Assembly: GCA_031769625.1 (NCBI GenBank)
Contig: JAUIMM010002343.1
Span: 1-64,000 of the forward strand
DNA: 64,000 bases
Reading direction: 5' to 3'
From: Taudactylus pleione
Lineage: Eukaryota > Chordata > Amphibia > Anura > Myobatrachidae
Of this stretch, positions 1 to 10,601 are shown piece by piece; positions within the stretch are counted from its first letter, which is position 1; each line of letters starts with the position of its first letter. Made by a program: the position numbers and the translations under genes. The notes below the pieces were generated by a model, which searched no databases, was not told the origin of the DNA, and was given only the letters and a program-made list of their open reading frames with translations.

Positions 1-2433
1 AGAAATACATTTACCCGTATGAAAAAATACGTAAGCCCAGGACCTTAAAAATCGGCCCAAATTTTTTTTTTTCAAAAATCCCCAAATTCTGCTTAAAACT
101 TTTGGTACAACTTAAAAAAGATTTGCTGCAGTGACAGAAGTTGATTTTGGTGCTTAATTTTGACACAACTCACCAGAAATATATTTACCCGTATGAAAAT
201 TTACGTAAGCCCCGGACCTTAAAAATCAGCCAAAATTTTTTATTTCAAAAATCCCCAAATTCTGCTTAAAAATTTTGATACAACTTAAAAAAGATTTGCT
301 GCGGTGACAGAAGTTGATTTTGGTGCTTAATTTTGACACAACTCACCAGAAATATATTTACCCATATGAAAATTTACGTAAGCCCCGGACCTTAAAAATC
401 GGCCCAAAATTTTTTTTTTCAAAAATCCCCAAATTCTGCTTAAAACTTTTGATACAACTTAAAAAAGATTTGCTGCGGTGACAGAAGTTGATTTTGGTGC
501 TTAATTTTGACTCAACTCACCAGAAATATATTTACCCATATGAAAATTTACGTAAGCCCCGGACCTTAAAAATCGGCCAGAAATTTTTTTTTTCAAAAAT
601 CCCCAAATTCTGCTTAAAACTTTTGATACAACTTAAAAAAGATTTGATGCGGTGACAGAAGTTGATTTTGGTGCTTAATTTTGACACAACTCACCAGAAA
701 TATATTTACCCATATGAAAATTTACGTAAGCCCCGGACCTTAAAAATTGAGCCAAAATTTTTTTTTTGAAATATCCCCAAATTCTGCTTAAAACTTTTGA
801 TACAACTTAAAAAAGATTTGCTGCAGTGACAGAAGTTGATTTTGGTGCTTAATTTTGACACAACTCACCAGAAATATATTTACCCGTATGAAAATTTACG
901 TAAGCCCCGGACCTTAAAAATCAGCCAAAATTTTTTATTTCAAAAATCCCCAAATTCTGCTTAAAAATTTTGATACAACTTAAAAAAGATTTGCTGCGGT
1001 GACAGAAGTTGATTTTGGTGCTTAATTTTGACACAACTCACCAGAAATATATTTACCCATATGAAAATTTACGTAAGCCCCGGACCTTAAAAATCGGCCC
1101 AAAATTTTTTTTTTCAAAAATCCCCAAATTCTGCTTAAAACTTTTGATACAACTTAAAAACGATTTGCTGCGGTGACAGAAGTTGATTTTGGTGCTTAAT
1201 TTTGACTCAACTCACCAGAAATATATTTACCCATATGAAAATTTACGTAAGCCCCGGACCTTAAAAATCGGCCAGAAATTTTTTTTTTCAAAAATCCCCA
1301 AATTCTGCTTAAAACTTTTGATACAACTTAAAAAAGATTTGCTGCGGTGACAGAAGTTGATTTTGGTGCTTAATTTTGACACAACTCACCAGAAATATAT
1401 TTACCCGTATGAAAATTTACGTAAGCCCCGGACCTTAAAAATCGGCCCAAAATTTTTTTTTTCAAAAATCCCCAAATTCTGCTTAAAACTTTTGATACAA
1501 CTTAAAAAAGATTTGCTGCGGTGACAGAAGTTGATTTTGGTGCTTAATTTTGACTCAACTCACCAGAAATATATTTACCCATATGAAAATTTACGTAAGC
1601 CCCGGACCTTAAAAATCGGCCAGAAATTTTTTTTTTCAAAAATCCCCAAATTCTGCTTAAAACTTTTGATACAACTTAAAAAAGATTTGCTGCGGTGATA
1701 GAAGTTGATTTTGGTGCTTAATTTTGATACAACTCACCAGAAATATATTTACCCGTATGAAAATTTACGTAAGCCCCGGACCTTAAAAATCGGCCCAAAA
1801 TTTTTTTTTTCAAAAATCCCCAAATTCTGCTTAAAACTTTTGATACAACTTAAAAAAGATTTGCTGCGGTGACAGAAGTTGATTTTGGTGCTTAATTTTG
1901 ACACAACTCACCAGAAATATATTTACCCGTATGAAAATTTACGTAAGCCACGGACCTTAAAAATCAGGCCCAAATTTTTTATTTCAAAAATCCCCAAATT
2001 CTGCTTAAAACTTTTGATACAACTTAAAAAAGATTTGCTGCGGTGACAGAAGTTGATTTTGGTGCTTAATTTTGACACAACTCACCAGAAATATATTTAC
2101 CCGTATGAAAATTTACGTAAGCCCCGGACCTTAAAAATCGGCCCAAAATTTTTTTTTTCAAAAATCCCCAAATTCTGCTTAAAACTTTTGATACAACTTA
2201 AAAAAGATTTGCTGCGGTGACAGAAGTTGATTTTGGTGCTTAATTTTGACACAACTCACCAGAAATATATTTACCCGTATGAAAATTTACGTAAGCCCCG
2301 GACCTTAAAAATCGGCCAAAAATTTTTTTTTCAAAAATTCCCAAATTCTGCTTAAAACTTTTGATACAACTTAAAAAAGATTTGCTGCGGTGACAGAAGT
2401 TGATTTTGGTGCTTAATTTTGATACAACTCACC
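1..2433. repeat. Lead-in block of 14 diverged monomers
   Basis: The block starts with an atypical monomer (AGAAATACAT, GAAAAAATACG, CCCAGGACC, TTGGTACAAC) that ends in the GCTGCAGTG variant. The following types match positions 11-14 of the 15-mer described at 2434-5040: CAGCC with TTTTTTATTT at 175, CATATG/G at 348, K at 522, then a GAAATAT/GCTGCAG monomer at 696, and the CAGCC, CATATG/G and K series again at 870-1390. After 1391 the order is G, K, gG, cag, G and a CGGCCAAAAA monomer. This resembles 5041-5910, with the 15th 'a' monomer missing. The block is a truncated, rearranged relative of the next 3.5 kb. Confidence 0.75.
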
Positions 2434-5040
2434 AGAAATATATTACCCGTATGAAAATTTACGTAAGCCCCGGACCTTAAAAAATGGCCCCGAATTTTTT
2501 TTTTCAAAAATCCCCAAATTCTGCTTAAAACTTTTGATACAACTTAAAAAAGATTTGCTGCGGTGACAGAAGTTGATTTTGGTGCTTAATTTTGACACAA
2601 CTCACCAGAAATATATTTACCCATATGAAAATTTACGTAAGCCCCGGACCTTAAAAATCAGCCAAAATTTTTTTTTTCAAAAATCCCCAAATTCTGCTTA
2701 AAGCTTTTGATACAACTTAAAAAAGATTTGCTGCGGTGACAGAAGTTGATTTTGGTGCTTAATTTTGACACAACTCACCAGAAATATATTTACCCGTATG
2801 AAAATTTACGTAAGCCCCGGAGCTTAAAAATCAGCCAAAAATTTTTTATTTCAAAAATCCCCAAATTCTGCTTAAAAATTTTGATACAACTTAAAAAAGA
2901 TTTGCTGCGGTGACAGAAGTTGATTTTGGTGCTTAATTTTGATACAACTCACCAGAAATATATTTACCCGTATGAAAATTTACGTAAGCCCCGGACCTTA
3001 AAAAACGGCCCCAAATTTTTTTTTTCAAAAATCCCCAAATTCTGCTTAAAACTTTTGATACAACTTAAAAAACATTTGCTGCGGTGACAGAAGTTGATTT
3101 TGGTGCTTAATTTTGACACAACTCACCAGAAATATATTTACCCGTATGAAAATTTACATAAGCCCCGGACCTTAAAAATCAGGCCCAAATTTTTTATTTC
3201 AAAAATCCCCAAATTCTGCTTAAAACTTTTGATACAACTTAAAAAAGATTTGCTGCGGTGACAGAAGTTGATTTTGGTGCTTAATTTTGACACAACTCAC
3301 CAGAAATATATTTACCCATATGAAAATTTACGTAAGCCCCGGACCTTAAAAATCGGCCTAAAATTTTTTTTTTCAAAAATCCCCAAATTCTGCTTAAAAC
3401 TTTTGATACAACTTATAAAAGATTTGCTGCGGTGACAGAAGTTGATTTTGGTGCTTCATTTTGACACAACTCATCAGAAAAATATTTACCCGTATGAAAA
3501 TTTACGTAAGCCACGGACCTTAAAAATCGGGCAAAATTTTTTTTTTTCAAAAATCCCCAAATTCTGCTTAAAGCTTTTGATACAACTTAAAAAAGATTTG
3601 CTGCGGTGACAGAAGTTGATTTTGGTGCTTAATTTTGACACAACTCACCAGAAATATATTTACCCGTATGAAAATTTACATAAGCCACGGACCTTAAAAA
3701 TCAGGCCCAAATTTTTTATTTCAAAAATCCCCAAATTCTGCTTAAAACTTTTGATACAACTTAAAAAAGATTTGCTGCGCTGACAGAAGTTGATTTTGGT
3801 GCTTAATTTTGACACAACTCACCAGAAATATATTTACCCGTATGAAAATTTACGTAAGCCCCGGACCTTAAAAATCGGCCTAAAATTTTTTTTTTCAAAA
3901 ATCCCCAAATTGTGCTTAAAACTTTTGATACAACTTAAAAAAGATTTGCTGCATTGACAGAAGTTGATTTTGGTGCTTAATTTTGACACAACTCATCAGA
4001 AAAATATTTACCCGTATGAAAATTTACGTAAGCCCCGGACCTTAAAAATCGGCCCAAAATTTTTTTTTTCAAAAATCCCCAAATTCTGCTTAAAACTTTT
4101 GATACAACTTAAAAAAGATTTGATGCGGTGACAGAAGTTGATTTTGGTGCTTAATTTTGACACAACTCACCAGAAATATATTTACCCATATGAAAATTTA
4201 CGTAAGCCCCGGACCTTAAAAATTGGGCCAAAATTTTTTTTTTGAAATATCCCCAAATTCTGCTTAAAACTTTTGATACAACTTAAAAAAGATTTGCTGC
4301 AGTGACAGAAGTTGATTTTGGTGCTTAATTTTGACACAACTCACCAGAAATATATTTACCCGTATGAAAATTTACGTAAGCCCCGGACCTTAAAAATCAG
4401 CCAAAATTTTTTATTTCAAAAATCCCCAAATTCTGCTTAAAAATTTTGATACAACTTAAAAAAGATTTGCTGCGGTGACAGAAGTTGATTTTGGTGCTTA
4501 ATTTTGACACAACTCACCAGAAATATATTTACCCATATGAAAATTTACGTAAGCCCCGGACCTTAAAAATCGGCCCAAAATTTTTTTTTTCAAAAATCCC
4601 CAAATTCTGCTTAAAACTTTTGATACAACTTAAAAAAGATTTGCTGCGGTGACAGAAGTTGATTTTGGTGCTTAATTTTGACTCAACTCACCAGAAATAT
4701 ATTTACCCATATGAAAATTTACGTAAGCCCCGGACCTTAAAAATCGGCCAGAAATTTTTTTTTTCAAAAATCCCCAAATTCTGCTTAAAACTTTTGATAC
4801 AACTTAAAAAAGATTTGCTGCGGTGACAGAAGTTGATTTTGGTGCTTAATTTTGATACAACTCACCAGAAATATATTTACCCGTATGAAAATTTACGTAA
4901 GCCCCGGACCTTAAAAATCGGCCCAAAATTTTTTTTTTCAAAAATCCCCAAATTCTGCTTAAAACTTTTGATACAACTTAAAAAAGATTTGCTGCGGTGA
5001 CAGAAGTTGATTTTGGTGCTTAATTTTGACACAACTCACC
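2434..5040. repeat. 15-monomer higher-order repeat 'a' (copy 1, 2,607 bp)
   Basis: Fifteen successive monomers have a distinctive order: (1) ATTACCC with AAAATGGCCCC; (2) CATATG, CAGCC, AAAGCTTTTG; (3) GGAGCTT; (4) AAACGGCCCC with ACATTTGC; (5) ACATAAG with CAGGCCC; (6) CGGCCTA with CTTATAAAAG; (7) CATCAGAAAAAT, CGGGC, AAAGCTTTTG; (8) GCTGCGCTG; (9) CGGCCTA, TTGTGC, GCATTG; (10) GATTTGATGC; (11) GAAATAT with GCTGCAGTG; (12) CAGCC with TTTTTTATTT; (13) CATATG/G; (14) K; (15) gG. The same order returns at 24312, 26919 and 33004, and partly at 31265. This copy differs in small ways (for example AAATTGGGCC against AAATCGGGCC in monomer 11), so it is the most diverged full copy. Confidence 0.88.
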
Positions 5041-5214
5041 AGAAATATATTTACCCGTATGAAAATTTACGTAAGCCCCGGACCTTAAAAATCGGCCCAA
5101 AATTTTTTTTTTCAAAAATCCCCAAATTCTGCTTAAAACTTTTGATACAACTTAAAAAAGATTTGCTGCGGTGACAGAAGTTGATTTTGGTGCTTAATTT
5201 TGACTCAACTCACC
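5041..5214. repeat. Representative 174-bp consensus monomer (type G)
   Basis: This copy is a convenient reference. It starts at AGAAAT (base 1) and ends at CACC (base 174). Landmarks: CpG dinucleotides at 16-17, 30-31, 39-40, 53-54 and 129-130; the 8-base palindrome TTACGTAA at 27-34; the palindrome AAAATTTT at 59-66 leading into a T tract that ends at 72; TGCTTAA at both 90-96 and 151-157; and a nearly invariant stretch from about 132 to 160 (TGACAGAAG...TTAATTT). It carries GACTC at 162-166, so it is followed by a K-type monomer. Type G is one of the commonest types in the window. Confidence 0.93.
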
Positions 5215-6779
5215 AGAAATATATTTACCCATATGAAAATTTACGTAAGCCCCGGACCTTAAAAATCGGCCAGAAATTTTTTTTTTCAAAAATCCCCAAA
5301 TTCTGCTTAAAACTTTTGATACAACTTAAAAAAGATTTGCTGCGGTGACAGAAATTGATTTTGGTGCTTAATTTTGATACAACTCACCAGAAATATATTT
5401 ACCCGTATGAAAATTTACGTAAGCCCCGGACCTTAAAAATCGGCCCAAAATTTTTTTTTTCAAAAATCCCCAAATTCTGCTTAAAACTTTTGATACAACT
5501 TAAAAAAGATTTGCTGCGGTGACAGAAGTTGATTTTGGTGCTTAATTTTGACACAACTCACCAGAAATATATTTACCCGTATGAAAATTTACGTAAGCCA
5601 CGGACCTTAAAAATCAGGCCCAAATTTTTTTTTTCAAAAATCCCCAAATTCTGCTTAAAACTTTTGATACAACTTAAAAAAGATTTGCTGCGGTGACAGA
5701 AGTTGATTTTGGTGCTTAATTTTGACACAACTCACCAGAAATATATTTACCCGTATGAAAATTTACGTAAGCCCCGGACCTTAAAAATCGGCCCAAAATT
5801 TTTTTTTTCAAAAATCCCCAAATTCTGCTTAAAACTTTTGATACAACTTAAAAAAGATTTGCTGCGGTGACAGAAGTTGATTTTGGTGCTTAATTTTGAC
5901 ACAACTCACCAGAAATATATTTACCCGTATGAAAATTTACGTAAGCCCCGGACCTTAAAAATCGGCCAAAATTTTTTATTTCAAAAATCCCCAAATTCTG
6001 CTTAAAAATTTTGATACAACTTAAAAAAGATTTGCTGCGGTGACAGAAGTTGATTTTGGTGCTTAATTTTGACACAACTCACCAGAAATATATTTACCCG
6101 TATGAAAATTTACGTAAGCCCCGGACCTTAAAAATCGGCCCAAAATTTTTTTTTTCAAAAATCCCCAAATTCTGCTTAAAACTTTTGATACAACTTAAAA
6201 AAGATTTGCTGCGGTGACAGAAGTTGATTTTGGTGCTTAATTTTGACTCAACTCACCAGAAATATATTTACCCATATGAAAATTTACGTAAGCCCCGGAC
6301 CTTAAAAATCGGCCAGAAATTTTTTTTTTCAAAAATCCCCAAATTCTGCTTAAAACTTTTGATACAACTTAAAAAAGATTTGCTGCGGTGACAGAAGTTG
6401 ATTTTGGTGCTTAATTTTGATACAACTCACCAGAAATATATTTACCCGTATGAAAATTTACGTAAGCCCCGGACCTTAAAAATCGGCCCAAAATTTTTTT
6501 TTTCAAAAATCCCCAAATTCTGCTTAAAACTTTTGATACAACTTAAAAAAGATTTGCTGCGGTGACAGAAGTTGATTTTGGTGCTTAATTTTGACACAAC
6601 TCACCAGAAATATATTTACCCGTATGAAAATTTACGTAAGCCCCGGACCTTAAAAATCGGCCCAAAATTTTTTTTTTCAAAAATCCCCAAATTCTGCTTA
6701 AAACTTTTGATACAACTTAAAAAAGATTTGCTGCGGTGACAGAAGTTGATTTTGGTGCTTAATTTTGACTCAACTCACC
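5215..6779. repeat. 9-monomer HOR unit (short version of the 11-mer)
   Basis: The order is K, gG, cag, G, F, G, K, gG, G over 1,565 bases. It equals the first nine monomers of the 11-mers that follow at 6780 and 8691, but lacks their last two (an F variant with ATGTAAG, and D). Its F monomer lies 675 bases from the unit start, the same offset as in the next two units. A G monomer at 5041-5214 links it to the 15-mer before it. Confidence 0.85.
5911..6083. repeat. Representative 173-bp monomer (type F)
   Basis: Type F has CGGCCAAAA followed by TTTTTTATTT in place of the longer T tract, and usually AAAAATTTTG in place of AAAACTTTTG near base 97. It is one base shorter than the standard unit. 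That one-base loss shifts the antisense frame so that a 61-codon open frame with a GTG start appears on the minus strand (5890-6075). The same frame recurs in dozens of F copies. I treat it as a by-product of monomer length, not a gene. F monomers are useful landmarks: their spacing (for example 1565, 1911, 1215 or 6085 bases) reveals the higher-order repeats directly. Confidence 0.92.
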
Positions 6780-8690
6780 AGAAATATATTTACCCATATG
6801 AAAATTTACGTAAGCCCCGGACCTTAAAAATCGGCCAGAAATTTTTTTTTTCAAAAATCCCCAAATTCTGCTTAAAACTTTTGATACAACTTAAAAAAGA
6901 TTTGCTGCGGTGACAGAAGTTGATTTTGGTGCTTAATTTTGATACAACTCACCAGAAATATATTTACCCGTATGAAAATTTACGTAAGCCCCGGACCTTA
7001 AAAATCGGCCCAAAATTTTTTTTTTCAAAAATCCCCAAATTCTGCTTAAAACTTTTGATACAACTTAAAAAAGATTTGCTGCGGTGACAGAAGTTGATTT
7101 TGGTGCTTAATTTTGACACAACTCACCAGAAATATATTTACCCGTATGAAAATTTACGTAAGCCACGGACCTTAAAAATCAGGCCCAAATTTTTTTTTTC
7201 AAAAATCCCCAAATTCTGCTTAAAACTTTTGATACAACTTAAAAAAGATTTGCTGCGGTGACAGAAGTTGATTTTGGTGCTTAATTTTGACACAACTCAC
7301 CAGAAATATATTTACCCGTATGAAAATTTACGTAAGCCCCGGACCTTAAAAATCGGCCCAAAATTTTTTTTTTCAAAAATCCCCAAATTCTGCTTAAAAC
7401 TTTTGATACAACTTAAAAAAGATTTGCTGCGGTGACAGAAGTTGATTTTGGTGCTTAATTTTGACACAACTCACCAGAAATATATTTACCCGTATGAAAA
7501 TTTACGTAAGCCCCGGACCTTAAAAATCGGCCAAAATTTTTTATTTCAAAAATCCCCAAATTCTGCTTAAAAATTTTGATACAACTTAAAAAAGATTTGC
7601 TGCGGTGACAGAAGTTGATTTTGGTGCTTAATTTTGACACAACTCACCAGAAATATATTTACCCGTATGAAAATTTACGTAAGCCCCGGACCTTAAAAAT
7701 CGGCCCAAAATTTTTTTTTTCAAAAATCCCCAAATTCTGCTTAAAACTTTTGATACAACTTAAAAAAGATTTGCTGCGGTGACAGAAGTTGATTTTGGTG
7801 CTTAATTTTGACTCAACTCACCAGAAATATATTTACCCATATGAAAATTTACGTAAGCCCCGGACCTTAAAAATCGGCCAGAAATTTTTTTTTTCAAAAA
7901 TCCCCAAATTCTGCTTAAAACTTTTGATACAACTTAAAAAAGATTTGCTGCGGTGACAGAAGTTGATTTTGGTGCTTAATTTTGATACAACTCACCAGAA
8001 ATATATTTACCCGTATGAAAATTTACGTAAGCCCCGGACCTTAAAAATCGGCCCAAAATTTTTTTTTTCAAAAATCTCCAAATTCTGCTTAAAACTTTTG
8101 ATACAACTTAAAAAAGATTTGCTGCGGTGACAGAAGTTGATTTTGGTGCTTAATTTTGACACAACTCACCAGAAATATATTTACCCGTATGAAAATTTAC
8201 GTAAGCCCCGGACCTTAAAAATCGGCCCAAAATTTTTTTTTTCAAAAATCCCCAAATTCTGCTTAAAACTTTTGATACAACTTAAAAAAGATTTGCTGCG
8301 GTGACAGAAGTTGATTTTGGTGCTTAATTTTGACACAACTCACCAGAAATATATTTACCCGTATGAAAATTTATGTAAGCCCCGGACCTTAAAAATCGGC
8401 CAAAATTTTTTATTTCAAAAATCCCCAAATTCTGCTTAAAACTTTTGATACAACTTAAAAAAGATTTGCTGCGGTGACAGAAGTTGATTTTGGTGCTTAA
8501 TTTTGACACAACTCACCAGAAATATATTTACCCGTATGAAAATTTACGTAAGCCCCGGATCTTAAAAATCAGCCAAAATTTTTTTTTTCAAAAAACCCCA
8601 AATTCTGCTTAAAACTTTTGATACAACTTAAAAAAGATTTGCTGCGGTGACAGAAGTTGATTTTGGTGCTTAATTTTGACTCAACTCACC
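6780..8690. repeat. 11-monomer HOR, copy 1 (1,911 bp)
   Basis: The order is K, gG, cag, G, F, G, K, gG (AAAATCTCC), G, F' (ATGTAAG), D (GGATCTT, AAAAAACCCC). The next 1,911 bases repeat it in the same order. The F' monomer at 8345 keeps AAAACTTTTG, whereas its partner at 10256 has AAAAATTTTG, so the two copies have diverged or been converted at that site. Confidence 0.88.
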
Positions 8691-10601
8691 AGAAATATAT
8701 TTACCCATATGAAAATTTACGTAAGCCCCGGACCTTAAAAATCGGCCAGAAATTTTTTTTTTCAAAAATCCCCAAATTCTGCTTAAAACTTTTGATACAA
8801 CTTAAAAAAGATTTGCTGCGGTGACAGAAGTTGATTTTGGTGCTTAATTTTGATACAACTCACCAGAAATATATTTACCCGTATGAAAATTTACGTAAGC
8901 CCCGGACCTTAAAAATCGGCCCAAAATTTTTTTTTTCAAAAATCCCCAAATTCTGCTTAAAACTTTTGATACAACTTAAAAAAGATTTGCTGCGGTGACA
9001 GAAGTTGATTTTGGTGCTTAATTTTGACACAACTCACCAGAAATATATTTACCCGTATGAAAATTTACGTAAGCCACGGACCTTAAAAATCAGGCCCAAA
9101 TTTTTTTTTTCAAAAATCCCCAAATTCTGCTTAAAACTTTTGATACAACTTAAAAAAGATTTGCTGCGGTGACAGAAGTTGATTTTGGTGCTTAATTTTG
9201 ACACAACTCACCAGAAATATATTTACCCGTATGAAAATTTACGTAAGCCCCGGACCTTAAAAATCGGCCCAAAATTTTTTTTTTCAAAAATCCCCAAATT
9301 CTGCTTAAAACTTTTGATACAACTTAAAAAAGATTTGCTGCGGTGACAGAAGTTGATTTTGGTGCTTAATTTTGACACAACTCACCAGAAATATATTTAC
9401 CCGTATGAAAATTTACGTAAGCCCCGGACCTTAAAAATCGGCCAAAATTTTTTATTTCAAAAATCCCCAAATTCTGCTTAAAAATTTTGATACAACTTAA
9501 AAAAGATTTGCTGCGGTGACAGAAGTTGATTTTGGTGCTTAATTTTGACACAACTCACCAGAAATATATTTACCCGTATGAAAATTTACGTAAGCCCCGG
9601 ACCTTAAAAATCGGCCCAAAATTTTTTTTTTCAAAAATCCCCAAATTCTGCTTAAAACTTTTGATACAACTTAAAAAAGATTTGCTGCGGTGACAGAAGT
9701 TGATTTTGGTGCTTAATTTTGACTCAACTCACCAGAAATATATTTACCCATATGAAAATTTACGTAAGCCCCGGACCTTAAAAATCGGCCAGAAATTTTT
9801 TTTTTCAAAAATCCCCAAATTCTGCTTAAAACTTTTGATACAACTTAAAAAAGATTTGCTGCGGTGACAGAAGTTGATTTTGGTGCTTAATTTTGATACA
9901 ACTCACCAGAAATATATTTACCCGTATGAAAATTTACGTAAGCCCCGGACCTTAAAAATCGGCCCAAAATTTTTTTTTTCAAAAATCTCCAAATTCTGCT
10001 TAAAACTTTTGATACAACTTAAAAAAGATTTGCTGCGGTGACAGAAGTTGATTTTGGTGCTTAATTTTGACACAACTCACCAGAAATATATTTACCCGTA
10101 TGAAAATTTACGTAAGCCCCGGACCTTAAAAATCGGCCCAAAATTTTTTTTTTCAAAAATCCCCAAATTCTGCTTAAAACTTTTGATACAACTTAAAAAA
10201 GATTTGCTGCGGTGACAGAAGTTGATTTTGGTGCTTAATTTTGACACAACTCACCAGAAATATATTTACCCGTATGAAAATTTATGTAAGCCCCGGACCT
10301 TAAAAATCGGCCAAAATTTTTTATTTCAAAAATCCCCAAATTCTGCTTAAAAATTTTGATACAACTTAAAAAAGATTTGCTGCGGTGACAGAAGTTGATT
10401 TTGGTGCTTAATTTTGACACAACTCACCAGAAATATATTTACCCGTATGAAAATTTACGTAAGCCCCGGATCTTAAAAATCAGCCAAAATTTTTTTTTTC
10501 AAAAAACCCCAAATTCTGCTTAAAACTTTTGATACAACTTAAAAAAGATTTGCTGCGGTGACAGAAGTTGATTTTGGTGCTTAATTTTGACACAACTCAC
10601 C
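8691..10601. repeat. 11-monomer HOR, copy 2 (1,911 bp)
   Basis: Same monomer order as 6780-8690. Paired landmarks are exactly 1,911 bases apart (F at 7476 and 9387, F' at 8345 and 10256). From about 9213 this copy also matches 37003 onward at a constant offset of 27,790 bases, so part of it has a second relative in the other half of the window. Confidence 0.88.

Noticed and set aside
3408..3420. TATA-box-like CTTATAAAAG in 'a' monomer 6
   Set aside because: It is a single-base variant of CTTAAAAAAG carried along with the HOR (also near 25292, 27899, 31377 and 33982). No gene follows.
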